Shown here: one piece after another, positions 18,038 to 27,259 of the stretch
How the letters are laid out: each line of letters opens with the position of its first letter
Position numbering within the stretch: the first letter of the stretch is position 1
NCBI GenBank assembly: GCA_012839805.1
Contig: DUMU01000005.1
Span: 95,807 to 159,806, forward strand
Direction of reading: 5' to 3'
Length of the DNA: 64,000 nucleotides
Source: Bacillota bacterium
GTDB lineage: Bacteria; Bacillota; Limnochordia; Limnochordales; DUMU01
Notes under the pieces: generated by a model
Told to the model about the DNA's origin: nothing
The model's database searches: none
What the model saw: the letters and a program-made list of their open reading frames with translations, nothing else
Program-made: the position numbers and the translations under genes

Positions 18038-19764
18038 GGATGAGCCGTTTCACCGCCTCTCACTTTCGGGCTGCCCTGGCCCTGGGAGTTCAGCACCTGG
18101 CCGACCATCGTGAGGAAGTGGACGCCCTCAATGTTTTTCCCGTCCCGGATGGCGATACCGGTACCAACATGCTCCTGACCGCCTCTCGAGCTCTCGATGA
18201 GGTTAACCGGACGGCCGGAGATGACGTGGGAGCCCTGGCCCAGGCGGCTGCGAGGGGAGCACTCGTAGGCGCCCGGGGCAATTCCGGGGTCATCCTGTCC
18301 CAGTTTTTCCGGGGGTTTGCTTTAGCAGCCGGGAAGCTCTGCGATCTTACCCCGGTTCAGCTGGCCCGCGCTCTACGCCAGGCGGCGGAAACCGCCTACC
18401 AGGCAGTGATGAAACCGGTGGAGGGAACCATGCTTTCGGTTGGCCGGGCCCTGGCCCAGGCAGCCGAAAGAGCGGCGCGCGAAACTGCCGACTGGCAGGA
18501 GGTGGCGCGGGCGGCCATGTCCGCGGCTTTGGCATCGCTGGCGCGAACACCAGAACAGCTTCCCCTCCTTCGCCAGGCGGGCGTGGTAGATGCCGGTGCC
18601 CAGGGGCTCGTCTACCTTTTAGAAGGCCTGGTACTCGTGGCCCAGGCGGCAACGGTAACCGATCCCGGTGCTCTGGTCGCCGCGGCCGCCCCGGCACAAG
18701 CCAGCTCTGCGGTCGTCGCTGAGAGCGAGGCAAAAAGCGGGTTGCCTGTCCCGCGACGGCAGGAACATATGGTGACGGGAATCACGGAGAGCCCCATAGC
18801 TTACGGCTATTGCACCGAGTTCCTCCTCTTTGGTCCCCGGGTCTCGGAGGAGACAGTGCGGCAGCAACTCTCTCGCTGGGGCGACTCGGTCCTGGTGGTT
18901 GGAGGAGGGGATCTTTTCAAGATCCACGTGCACACCAATCATCCAGGCGAAGTGCTGGAATTCGCCCTGCGGTCGGGCCGGGAGATCGGCGAAGTACACG
19001 TCAACAACATGCGCGCGCAGAATCGAGAGGCGGCGGCCCGCAACTCTACCGGTACCGATGGGCAGCTCCGGGCAGGCACGAAGCCAGACCGGGAGCAGGT
19101 CGGGCAACGGGCTTGCTCGGTAGTGGCAGTGGCCGCCGGGGAAGGTATTGCCCGGATCCTCACGAGCCTTGGCGTCGATCAGGTTGTCTCGGGAGGCCAG
19201 ACGATGAACCCGTCGGCCCAGGATTTACTGGAGGCCATCGAACGGTCCCCGCAGCACCAGGTCGTGTTGCTCCCCAATAACGGGAACGTTATCATGACGG
19301 CGAAACAAGCGGCCGAACTCAGTTCCAAAGAGGTGTTCGTCGTACCTACCCGCTCAGTTCCCGAGGGAATCGGTGCCTTGCTTGCCTTCCGACCCGACTT
19401 GCCGGGGGGCGAAAACGCCCGGCTCCTCACCAGCGCCGCGGGTAGGGTACGCACGGGCGAGGTTACCTATGCGGTGCGGGATGCCGCCAACGGTTCCCAG
19501 GCCATCCGGCAGGGCGACTACCTGGGGATTGCCGACGGTGAACTGGTTTCCAACGGACCCGAGCTCGTTTCCGTGGTCACCCGGCTCTTGGAGCGGTTGG
19601 TCCGTTCGGCCAGCGACTGCATCACCCTGTACTACGGGGAAGGCGTCGACGCCGAGACGGTAAAACGGATTGAGGAGGAGGCCCGGCGGCTGGTGCCCAA
19701 AGGAGAGGTCGACGTCTACTACGGTGGCCAGCCTCTTTATTTCTTCTACATCGCGGTGGAGTGA
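18034..19764 (+). CDS. fakA: DhaL/DAK-domain protein, FakA-like (YloV)
   Basis: NVFPVPDGDTGTNM, ARGNSGVILSQFFRGF, IHVHTNHPGEVLEFA, VVLLPNNGNVIMTAKQA. Confidence 0.9.
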   Translation: MRMSRFTASHFRAALALGVQHLADHREEVDALNVFPVPDGDTGTNMLLTASRALDEVNRTAGDDVGALAQAAARGALVGARGNSGVILSQFFRGFALAAGKLCDLTPVQLARALRQAAETAYQAVMKPVEGTMLSVGRALAQAAERAARETADWQEVARAAMSAALASLARTPEQLPLLRQAGVVDAGAQGLVYLLEGLVLVAQAATVTDPGALVAAAAPAQASSAVVAESEAKSGLPVPRRQEHMVTGITESPIAYGYCTEFLLFGPRVSEETVRQQLSRWGDSVLVVGGGDLFKIHVHTNHPGEVLEFALRSGREIGEVHVNNMRAQNREAAARNSTGTDGQLRAGTKPDREQVGQRACSVVAVAAGEGIARILTSLGVDQVVSGGQTMNPSAQDLLEAIERSPQHQVVLLPNNGNVIMTAKQAAELSSKEVFVVPTRSVPEGIGALLAFRPDLPGGENARLLTSAAGRVRTGEVTYAVRDAANGSQAIRQGDYLGIADGELVSNGPELVSVVTRLLERLVRSASDCITLYYGEGVDAETVKRIEEEARRLVPKGEVDVYYGGQPLYFFYIAVE

Positions 19765-19774
19765 GGATCTCGAG

Positions 19775-20629
19775 GTGAACGGAAAGCAACGACGGTTTGC
19801 CGTGGTAACCGATAGTTCCGCCGATCTGCCCCCGGCTCTCCGGGCCAAGCACGGAATCACCGTCGTGCCGCTCACGGTCACCTTGGGGGCGGAGGAATTC
19901 GCGGACGGGGTCGATTTGGGCCCGCAGGAGTTCTGGCAGCGGGTTGCCCGGGGCGGTGATCTGCCCCGTACGACCCAACCGGGTCCTGCCGATTTTGCCC
20001 GCGTCTACCAGCGGCTGTACGCGGATGGTATGGGTATTCTCTCTGTTCATCTTTCGGGTGAGATGAGCGGGACGGTACAATCCGCGCGCCTTGCGGCCGG
20101 CGATTTTCCCGCCGGGGCCATCCGGGTGGTGGACAGCCGGTCCGCCTCCATGGGGGTGGGTTTCCTGGCGCTCGCGGCCGCCCGGATGGCAGAGGAAGGC
20201 GTTGCGCTGGAGGAGGCCGAGGCCGCGGTCCGGGCGCTCGCAGGTAAGCTTGAGATCTTCTTCACGGTCGATTCGCTGGAATGGCTTCGCCGCAACGGCC
20301 GTATCGGTCGAGCCCAAGCTTTTCTCGGCACTTTGCTCAACGTAAAGCCAGTGCTGACCATCGAAGACGGGGTGGTCTCCCCGGTGGAGCAAGTGCGCTC
20401 CCGGGAACGCTCGTTGCACCGGCTGGTGGAGCTGGCCCGCGAGGCAGCGGCCGGGCGTACCGTGGACGTGGCCGTGGTTCACGGGGACTGCCCGGAGGAC
20501 GGGGAGAGGGTCATGGCTGAGCTCGTGGCGAGCATCGACGCCCGGGAGAGAGTGCTGGTGTGGTTGGGTTCGACGATCGGGGCGCACACCGGGCCGGGTA
20601 CGCTGGGCATCGTCATGCTTCCGGTTTGA
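19775..20629 (+). CDS. DegV family fatty-acid-binding protein
   Basis: AVVTDSSADLP, TTQPGPADF, VDSRSASMGVG, GTLLNVKPVLTI. Confidence 0.92.
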   Translation: MNGKQRRFAVVTDSSADLPPALRAKHGITVVPLTVTLGAEEFADGVDLGPQEFWQRVARGGDLPRTTQPGPADFARVYQRLYADGMGILSVHLSGEMSGTVQSARLAAGDFPAGAIRVVDSRSASMGVGFLALAAARMAEEGVALEEAEAAVRALAGKLEIFFTVDSLEWLRRNGRIGRAQAFLGTLLNVKPVLTIEDGVVSPVEQVRSRERSLHRLVELAREAAAGRTVDVAVVHGDCPEDGERVMAELVASIDARERVLVWLGSTIGAHTGPGTLGIVMLPV

Positions 20630-20645
20630 GAGGTGGGGCCCGGCG

Positions 20646-21242
20646 GTGCGGGTGATCGCAGGGAGCCTGCGAGGTCGAGCACTGATCACCCCTCCCGGGA
20701 TGCGAACCCGTCCCACCACGGCGCGAGTGCGCCGTTCTCTCTTCGATATGCTGGCGTCCGTGCTGCCCGGCGCGGCCTGCCTGGACCTTTTTGCCGGCAG
20801 CGGTGCGCTGGGTATCGAAGCGTTGAGCCGGGGAGCGGGGGGCTGCTGGTTTGTGGAGCGGGACAGGCAGGCCCTTCGTGTCCTCGAGGCCAATCTCGAA
20901 CGGCTCGGGCTCAAGGAGCGAAGCCGGGTGGTGGCCGGAGACGTCCTGCAGGTCCTGGGCCGGGTTCTGGTAGCCCACGGGCGTCCGTTCGATCTGGTAC
21001 TGGCAGATCCTCCCTACGGCCAGAACCTGGCGGGGCGAAGCCTGGAGATGGCGGGCTCCCTCGGATTGGTGGGACGGGGCGGATACTTCGTCATCCAGCA
21101 CGGCTCGCGGGAGGAGTTGCCCGAAAGGGTGCCGAACCTGGCTTTGTTCCGGCGGAGCGATTTTGGCGAGACCCTGGTCAGTGTATACGAGGTGTGTGAC
21201 CGTCAGGGCGGAGACGATGCCACCGGCGGAGGGAACCCCTGA
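20646..21242 (+). CDS. rsmD: 16S rRNA m2G966 methyltransferase
   Basis: MRVIAGSLRGRAL, RPTTARVRRSLFDML, LDLFAGSGALGIEALSRGA, LADPPYG. Confidence 0.93.
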   Translation: MRVIAGSLRGRALITPPGMRTRPTTARVRRSLFDMLASVLPGAACLDLFAGSGALGIEALSRGAGGCWFVERDRQALRVLEANLERLGLKERSRVVAGDVLQVLGRVLVAHGRPFDLVLADPPYGQNLAGRSLEMAGSLGLVGRGGYFVIQHGSREELPERVPNLALFRRSDFGETLVSVYEVCDRQGGDDATGGGNP

Positions 21243-21244
21243 GG

Positions 21245-21721
21245 ATGAACCGGATGAGTATGCTGTTGCTCCTCGACCGCCTGGAAGACCTTATTGCCGG
21301 CAGCCCCCGCTTGCCGCTGACCGAGAAGGCTCTGGTAAACGCGGAAGAGGCGCTGGAGTTATTGCAAAAGATCCGGGAGGTCCTGCCCGAGGAGATTAAA
21401 CAGGCGGAGTGGCTTTCGGCCGAGCAGGAGCGTCTCCTCGAGCGCACGCGTTTGGAGGCGGACCAATTGTTGAGCCAGGCCCAGCAGCGGGCTGCTCAAC
21501 TCCTGAGCGAACACGAGATCGTCAAAGCGGCCCGCCAGCATGCGCAACGAATATCGGAGGAGGCTGCCGCTCAGGCGGCCGCCGTGGAACAGGGGGCAAA
21601 CCAGTATGCCGAAGAGGTGTTGGGGCAGCTAGAGGTCCGTCTCGAACGCCTGGTCGCCGATCTCAGCCGCAGCCTCCAGCAGGTGCGCAATGGCCGTCAA
21701 GAGCTCCGGCGGAGTCAGTGA
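21245..21721 (+). CDS. coiled-coil protein of unknown function
   Basis: Acidic/Gln/Ala-rich helical heptads, good coding character, tight spacing to rsmD. Confidence 0.75.
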   Translation: MNRMSMLLLLDRLEDLIAGSPRLPLTEKALVNAEEALELLQKIREVLPEEIKQAEWLSAEQERLLERTRLEADQLLSQAQQRAAQLLSEHEIVKAARQHAQRISEEAAAQAAAVEQGANQYAEEVLGQLEVRLERLVADLSRSLQQVRNGRQELRRSQ

Positions 21722-22526
21722 ACCCGGTGGAGCGGCGCCCGGCGGCCACCCGCGGGTAGGGTTGGCCCTCAGCGGGGGTGCGGCCCGGGGGCTCGCCCAC
21801 CTGGGCGTGCTTCAAGTTCTGAGCCAGGAAAGGTTCCCCATAGACCTGGTAGTCGGAACCAGCATCGGCGCGATCGTCGGAGCTCTTTTCGCCGCGGGGC
21901 TCGATCTCAATCTGCTGGCCGGGCTGGTCACTCGCCTCAACTGGCGCCACCTCGTCCGGGTGGTGGTCCCCAGGCGAGCGCTGCTGGATCCGATCGGCCT
22001 CGAACGGCTGCTCGAGCTTCTCCTGCGGGAGAAGAGCTTTCAGGACCTGTCACCGCCTCTGGTGGTGACCGCGGTCGACCTGCGTTCCGGGCGGCCGGTG
22101 CTGATTCGGGAAGGACCACTGGTTTCGGCGGTGATGGCGTCGGCAGCCATCCCGGCCATCTTCCCCCCGGTAGAGCGGGACGGCCTCCTGCTTGCCGACG
22201 GAGGGGTGCTGCTCCGGTTGCCGGTGCGGGTGACCCGGTCGCTGGGTTGTGATTACGTGGTGGCGGTGGACGTGGGCACGGACGGGCGCGATACGAAGGT
22301 GGCGACGGTTTGGGATTCGCTCATGACCGCACTGGACATAATGGGGCGTGAAATCAGCCGGGGAGAGGCGCAGGCGGCCGATCTGCTCATTCGCCCCGAC
22401 CTGGGGCGAGTCACCGGATCCCAACTCCAGTGGGCGGGCTGGTTGATCAAGCGCGGGCGGGAGGCGGCCGAAAGGGCACTGCCGGCCCTGCGCCGGGACC
22501 TGGCACGCCTGGGCCGCTTGCGTTGA
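21690..22526 (+). CDS. patatin-like phospholipase (RssA/YlbK-like)
   Basis: ALSGGAARGLAHLG, VVGTSIGAIVGALFAAG, LADGGV. Confidence 0.9.
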   Translation: MAVKSSGGVSEPGGAAPGGHPRVGLALSGGAARGLAHLGVLQVLSQERFPIDLVVGTSIGAIVGALFAAGLDLNLLAGLVTRLNWRHLVRVVVPRRALLDPIGLERLLELLLREKSFQDLSPPLVVTAVDLRSGRPVLIREGPLVSAVMASAAIPAIFPPVERDGLLLADGGVLLRLPVRVTRSLGCDYVVAVDVGTDGRDTKVATVWDSLMTALDIMGREISRGEAQAADLLIRPDLGRVTGSQLQWAGWLIKRGREAAERALPALRRDLARLGRLR

Positions 22527-22551
22527 CAGTGAATAGGGGCGTGACTATAAT
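22523..22551 (+). promoter_or_regulatory. perfect consensus sigma-A promoter TTGACA-N17-TATAAT overlapping the yceD start
   Basis: TTGACA 22523-22528, TATAAT 22546-22551. Confidence 0.85.
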
Positions 22552-23146
22552 GGGCAGGGCTTCGCCGCTCGTCATCGACGTGAGCGGGCTCTCGGACCAG
22601 AACCCGCTTCTCAAAGTAACCACGGCTTTCTCCCCGCGAGGATGGGTGGAGTTGCCTCCTGGGGTAAGCTGGCCGGGGGACTCGGCGCTCAGGGTCGAAG
22701 CCACGGTAGTGCGCGAGCCGGCCGGGTTCCACGTCGAGGGAGAAGTGCATGGAGAGGCCGAGGCGGAGTGTACCCGGTGTCTTGCACCGTTCCCGTGGAA
22801 GCTCGCTCTCCCTTTGATTGCCGAGTTTCGTCCCCGCAAGGGCGGTTCCGCTCCTCGGGACGCCCCGGACGAGGAAGGGGTTTATCCGGTTCAAGACGAA
22901 GAGATCGATCTCTTACCGGCAGTCAACGAGGCCGTTTTGCTTGCGTTTCCCATGCAACTGCTTTGCCGTGAGGAGTGTGCGGGTCTCTGCCCGGAGTGCG
23001 GGCAGAACCTGAACGAAGGCCGGTGCCGGTGTTCGGTGGAAATGCCGTCCGATCCCCGCTGGTCGGGGTTGGCGGAGGCTTGGCGGCGCAAGCAGGCGGG
23101 AGAGCGACGAGCGGGAGAGCGGGCGGAGACGAAGAGCAGGGGGTGA
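22550..23146 (+). CDS. YceD/DUF177 family protein
   Basis: ECTRCLAPFPWKLALPL...CREECAGLCPECGQNLNEGRC; precedes rpmF. Start could be 22541, 22550 or 22580. Confidence 0.9.
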   Translation: MGRASPLVIDVSGLSDQNPLLKVTTAFSPRGWVELPPGVSWPGDSALRVEATVVREPAGFHVEGEVHGEAEAECTRCLAPFPWKLALPLIAEFRPRKGGSAPRDAPDEEGVYPVQDEEIDLLPAVNEAVLLAFPMQLLCREECAGLCPECGQNLNEGRCRCSVEMPSDPRWSGLAEAWRRKQAGERRAGERAETKSRG

Positions 23147-23150
23147 GAAC

Positions 23151-23345
23151 GTGGGCAACCCGAAGAAGCGACATTCCCGCTGGCAGCGGGACAAGCGCCG
23201 CGCCAATTGGCGCCTTTCGCTCCCGGCCATGGTCGAGTGTCCCCAGTGCCATGAGCAGAAACTGGCCCATGTGGCCTGCCCGCACTGCGGGTGGTACAAG
23301 GGTCGCGTGGCCGTGGTCATCCCGCAAAAGGAAGAAAAGAGATGA
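23151..23345 (+). CDS. rpmF: 50S ribosomal protein L32
   Basis: MGNPKKRHSRWQRDKRRANWRL...CPQCHEQKLAHVACPHCGWYKGR. Confidence 0.95.
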   Translation: MGNPKKRHSRWQRDKRRANWRLSLPAMVECPQCHEQKLAHVACPHCGWYKGRVAVVIPQKEEKR

Positions 23346-23363
23346 GTTCACCGGGGGAGCGCG

Positions 23364-23400
23364 GGGGACCGGCGGCCGGCCGGCGGCGTTCCCTTTTTTT
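23364..23400 (+). terminator. intrinsic terminator after rpmF
   Basis: GGGGAC ... GTTCCC outer stem with GC-rich interior followed by TTTTTTT. Confidence 0.6.
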
Positions 23401-23462
23401 GGTGCGGTTTCGCACCTGGTCATAACGTCAACTGATACGGTGCGGGGGCAGGGCGAAAGCGA

Positions 23463-24092
23463 ATGCGGCGACGGGTGAGCACTGAACGCTCCGGGGAGGA
23501 ACGGCGTCAGGAACTGCTGCGCCTGGTACGGGAGAACCCCCTGCTCACCGATGAGGAGCTGGGGCGGGCCCTGGGCGTAAGCGTCCCCACCGTGCGCCTC
23601 GACCGGCTGCGTTTGGGGGTTCCCCCCCAGCCGGAGCGGGCCCGGCAGCTGGCCGGGGTCGCCTTGGGTGACCTGCGCTCTCTCTCCGAGGCCGACGTGG
23701 TGGGGGACCTTGTGGAGGTGGAACGGGGGCGAAGAGCTCGTTCCCTCTTGCGAACCTCCCCGCGCCTTGCGTTTTTGAACCGCAATCTTATCCGGGGGCA
23801 CCATCTGTTCGGGCAGGCCAACTCCCTGGCCGTGGCGGTGGTGGACGCAGACGAAGTGGTGACGGCCAGCGCCCGGGTCCGCTTCTTGCGGCCGGTTTAC
23901 GTGGGCGCGGTGGTGGAGGCGGAGGCGAAGGTACGCCAGGTACGGCGCGGTCCGCGGGAAAAATGGTGGGTCGACGTGGAATCGCGGGTCGGCTCGGAAC
24001 CCGTACTGCGGGGAAGCTTCCTCCTGGCCGTCTTGGATCGGGCAAGGGGAACGGATACCGGCGCGGGAGTCGACCCGAAGACCCGGGGGTGA
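23463..24092 (+). CDS. fapR: fatty acid biosynthesis repressor FapR
   Basis: HTH LTDEELGRALGVSVPTVRLDRLRLGVPE-like region plus hotdog domain; precedes plsX. Confidence 0.9.
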   Translation: MRRRVSTERSGEERRQELLRLVRENPLLTDEELGRALGVSVPTVRLDRLRLGVPPQPERARQLAGVALGDLRSLSEADVVGDLVEVERGRRARSLLRTSPRLAFLNRNLIRGHHLFGQANSLAVAVVDADEVVTASARVRFLRPVYVGAVVEAEAKVRQVRRGPREKWWVDVESRVGSEPVLRGSFLLAVLDRARGTDTGAGVDPKTRG

Positions 24093-24099
24093 ACTCGTC

Positions 24100-25209
24100 A
24101 TGGAAGATGGTAATACTCTGATAACAGTAGCATTGGACACCATGGGGGACTTCGGACCGGCCCCCGTCGCCGAAGGGGCCTGGCGAGCGGTGGCGTCCGA
24201 CCCGTCCCTGAAAGTGGAATTGGTAGGTCCACCGGAGTTGCTGGAGCAGACCGTTGCCGAACTGGCTTCCCGCCCGGAGCTGGCCTCCCTTGATCCCGAA
24301 GGGACCGTACGCTCCCGGATCGCGGTCGTGCCGGCCACCCAAGTGATCGGTATGGGAGAGCATCCCGTAGAGGCAGTGCGGGGTAAACCGGACTCTTCGC
24401 TCATGGTGGCCGTGGGCCGGGTCGAATCGGGAAAGGCCGACGCGCTGGTCTCCCCGGGCAACACCGGTGCGGTTATGGCCGGCGCTACCTTCCGTTGGGG
24501 TCGTTTTCCCGGGATCGAACGGCCTGCCTTAGGAGTTGCTCTTCCCAACCGGCGCGGGAGTCAGACGCTCCTCGTGGATGCGGGGGCGAACGTAGACTGT
24601 CGACCGCTCCATCTTCTCCAGTTCGCGGTCATGGGGTACGCCTACGCGGTGGCGGTACTGGGGGTTCCCGAGCCCCGGGTCGGCTTGCTCAACGTTGGCG
24701 CGGAACCGGGTAAAGGCAACGAGGTGAGCCGGAAAGCGTGGGCGCTGCTCTCCCACGCGGGTATTCCTTCCCGGGGTAACGTAGAGGGGATGGACATCTG
24801 GTCGGGAGAGGTCGAGGTCGTGGTCTGCGACGGCTTCGTCGGGAACGTGGTGCTCAAGTCGGCAGAAGGGCTGGCGGAAACGCTCTCGAGCTTGCTGCAA
24901 GACCTTTCCCGGCGTCCCTGGCCCGGGACTCCGGGCGGGCGGGGTGACTTGGAGCCGGGGGCGATGAGTGCACTGGGGCAATTGGTTCGGGACGCCTTCC
25001 GGCCCTTTGATTGGGCAGAGCACGGCGCCGCGCCGCTCCTCGGCCTGAACGGTATCGGTTTCATCGCCCACGGCCGTTCCAATGCCCGTGCCATCAAGCA
25101 GGCGTTGCACCAGGCGGTCCGGGCGGTGCGGGGTCGAGTTCTGGAGCACCTGGCCGCCGTGCTGCCCCGGGCCATTTCGGCGAACCACGAGGGAGTTCAG
25201 AACCAATGA
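24100..25209 (+). CDS. plsX: phosphate acyltransferase PlsX
   Basis: VALDTMGDFGPAP, SPGNTGAVMAGA, LLNVGAEPGKGNE, VCDGFVGNVVLKSAEG. Confidence 0.95.
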   Translation: MEDGNTLITVALDTMGDFGPAPVAEGAWRAVASDPSLKVELVGPPELLEQTVAELASRPELASLDPEGTVRSRIAVVPATQVIGMGEHPVEAVRGKPDSSLMVAVGRVESGKADALVSPGNTGAVMAGATFRWGRFPGIERPALGVALPNRRGSQTLLVDAGANVDCRPLHLLQFAVMGYAYAVAVLGVPEPRVGLLNVGAEPGKGNEVSRKAWALLSHAGIPSRGNVEGMDIWSGEVEVVVCDGFVGNVVLKSAEGLAETLSSLLQDLSRRPWPGTPGGRGDLEPGAMSALGQLVRDAFRPFDWAEHGAAPLLGLNGIGFIAHGRSNARAIKQALHQAVRAVRGRVLEHLAAVLPRAISANHEGVQNQ

Positions 25210-26297
25210 CCATTACCACCCAGGCACTCTTCGAAACGGAGGCGGCCGTCGCCAGGAATGGCGTGGGAAAGCCGGGCCTGCTCCATCCGGTCCGGGTGAC
25301 CGGCCTGGGAGTCGCGGTACCGCCCGCCCGGCTGACCAATGCCGATCTCGAGCAGATGGTGGATACCAGCGATGAGTGGATCGTTACCCGTACCGGCATT
25401 CGGGAACGGCGTATTGCTGCCCCGGAGGTGGCCACCTCCGACCTGGCCCTGGCGGCCGCCCGGGCGGCCATAGCCGACGCCGGGATACCGGTTTCCGAGA
25501 TCGATCTCTTGATCGTGGCGACCATCACCCCCGATCACCTGTTTCCGGCCACTGCCTGTCTGGTGCAGGCCGGCCTGGGCCTACCCGGCATACCGGCCTT
25601 CGATCTTTCCGCGGGCTGTTCAGGATTGGCTTACGCCCTCGACCAGGCCTGGCACGGGCTCGCGGCGGGGGCGTACCGTAATGCGCTGGTCATCGGCGCC
25701 GATACCCTCTCCCGGATCGTGGACTTTTCCGACCGGCGGACTGCGGTCCTGTTCGGGGACGGGGCAGCGGCGCTGGTGTTACACCGGGGCGAGCCGGGGG
25801 AAGATGCCGGTATCCTTGCGTCGCATCTAGGTGCGGATGGGCGAGGAGGTTCCTTGCTGATACTGCCGGCCGGCGGTTCCCGCAAACCGGCAAGTCACGC
25901 CACCGTAGCGGCGAGGGAGCACTTTCTCCGGATGAACGGCCAGGAAGTCTTCAAATTCGCCGTCCGCATTCTGGAGGAAAGCACCCGGCAGGTACTGGCC
26001 AAGGCCGGCTACAGCCCTGCTGACCTCGACCTCTTCGTGCCCCACCAGGCCAACATACGTATCATCGAAGCCGCCCGGGAGCGGCTCGGTCTTCCCCCCG
26101 AACGGGTGGTGGTGAACGTCGACCGGTTCGGCAACACTTCGGCCGCTTCCATAGGGCTTGCCCTGGCCGAGGCCAGGGAGAGAGGGCGCTTGCGCCCCGG
26201 CGCCCTCGTCGCTCTCACCGGCTTCGGGACGGGTCTTACCTGGGGGTCGATCCTGCTGCGTTGGACCAAGACTGAGAACGACGGAGGGCAAAAGTAG
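25206..26297 (+). CDS. fabH: 3-oxoacyl-ACP synthase III
   Basis: DTSDEWIVTRTGIRERRIA, DLSAGCSGLAYAL, VPHQANIRIIEAARERLG, NTSAASIGLAL. Confidence 0.95.
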   Translation: MTITTQALFETEAAVARNGVGKPGLLHPVRVTGLGVAVPPARLTNADLEQMVDTSDEWIVTRTGIRERRIAAPEVATSDLALAAARAAIADAGIPVSEIDLLIVATITPDHLFPATACLVQAGLGLPGIPAFDLSAGCSGLAYALDQAWHGLAAGAYRNALVIGADTLSRIVDFSDRRTAVLFGDGAAALVLHRGEPGEDAGILASHLGADGRGGSLLILPAGGSRKPASHATVAAREHFLRMNGQEVFKFAVRILEESTRQVLAKAGYSPADLDLFVPHQANIRIIEAARERLGLPPERVVVNVDRFGNTSAASIGLALAEARERGRLRPGALVALTGFGTGLTWGSILLRWTKTENDGGQK

Positions 26298-27244
26298 TGG
26301 CGGGCTGGGTGTTCCTTTTCCCCGGGCAGGGCTCGCAGGTCTTGGGCATGGGCCGCAGGCTCGCCGGCCGTTTTGTGTCCGCCTCTCGCTTCCTCGAGGC
26401 GATGGAGGTGGAAAGCCGCCTGCCGCTACGCCAGTGGATGTGGGGAGAGGACGAAGCGGCGCTGCTTCCTACTTCCCATACCCAACCGGCGCTCCTCGCG
26501 GTGGAACTCGCGTACTTGCGGGTATTGGAGGAAGCCGGCATTCATCCGCAGGCCAGTGCGGGACACAGCCTGGGGGAACTGGCGGCGCTGGTGGCGGCCC
26601 GGGTCCTCACGCCGGAGGCGGCCGTTCGCCTGGCCGTGGAGCGGGGGCGGTGCATGGAAGCGGCAGCTCCTCCGGGGACGGGCGGCATGGCGGCGGTGAT
26701 AGGACTCGGCGACGCCGAGGTCGAGGCGCTCTGTGCCGAAGTGAGGGAAGAGTCCGGTGAGCCGGTGGAGCCGGTCAACTATAACTGTCCCGGCCAGGTG
26801 GTGGTGGCCGGCCGGCCGGCCGCACTCGATCTTTTGGTGGCCAAGGCGCGCGCCAAAGGCGCGAAGCTGGTCCGGCCCCTTTCCGTCAGCGGTCCCTTTC
26901 ACTCGCGGCTGATGCAGCCGGCAGCGGAGGAGTTCGCCCGGGCACTCTCCCGGGAAACCTTCTCGGACCCGAGTCCGGGCTGCCTCCTCGTAAGTAGCGT
27001 GACCGGGGAGCCCGTAGAGAATGGTGAAATGGCCAGGTCCCTCCTGGCTCGCCAGGTGGCCGCTCCGGTTCGCTGGACTCGCACCCTGGAGACGTTGGCG
27101 GCGCGAGGCTTTCGGCAGTTCGTCGAAGTAGGCCCCGGTCGCGTCCTGGCCGGCCTGGTGCGGCGAACCCTACCTGGGGCTCTGGTGATTTGCATGGAGG
27201 AAATCGAAGCGGACGCGAGGGACTTGCAGGCGGTCTTCGGCTGA
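26297..27244 (+). CDS. fabD: malonyl-CoA:ACP transacylase
   Basis: FPGQGSQVLGMG, SAGHSLGELAAL, VSGPFHSRLM. Confidence 0.95.
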   Translation: MAGWVFLFPGQGSQVLGMGRRLAGRFVSASRFLEAMEVESRLPLRQWMWGEDEAALLPTSHTQPALLAVELAYLRVLEEAGIHPQASAGHSLGELAALVAARVLTPEAAVRLAVERGRCMEAAAPPGTGGMAAVIGLGDAEVEALCAEVREESGEPVEPVNYNCPGQVVVAGRPAALDLLVAKARAKGAKLVRPLSVSGPFHSRLMQPAAEEFARALSRETFSDPSPGCLLVSSVTGEPVENGEMARSLLARQVAAPVRWTRTLETLAARGFRQFVEVGPGRVLAGLVRRTLPGALVICMEEIEADARDLQAVFG

Positions 27245-27259
27245 AGAAGGGGTGGTGGG

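Noticed and set aside
19622-20914. 430-aa minus-strand ORF
   Set aside because: Antisense to degV/rsmD; no recognisable domain
23400-23462. FapR operator upstream of fapR
   Set aside because: Only an ACCTGGT core is visible; flanking arms do not form the expected palindrome
22923-24548. 541-aa minus-strand ORF
   Set aside because: Covers yceD end, rpmF, fapR and plsX antisense; spurious long ORF from high GC
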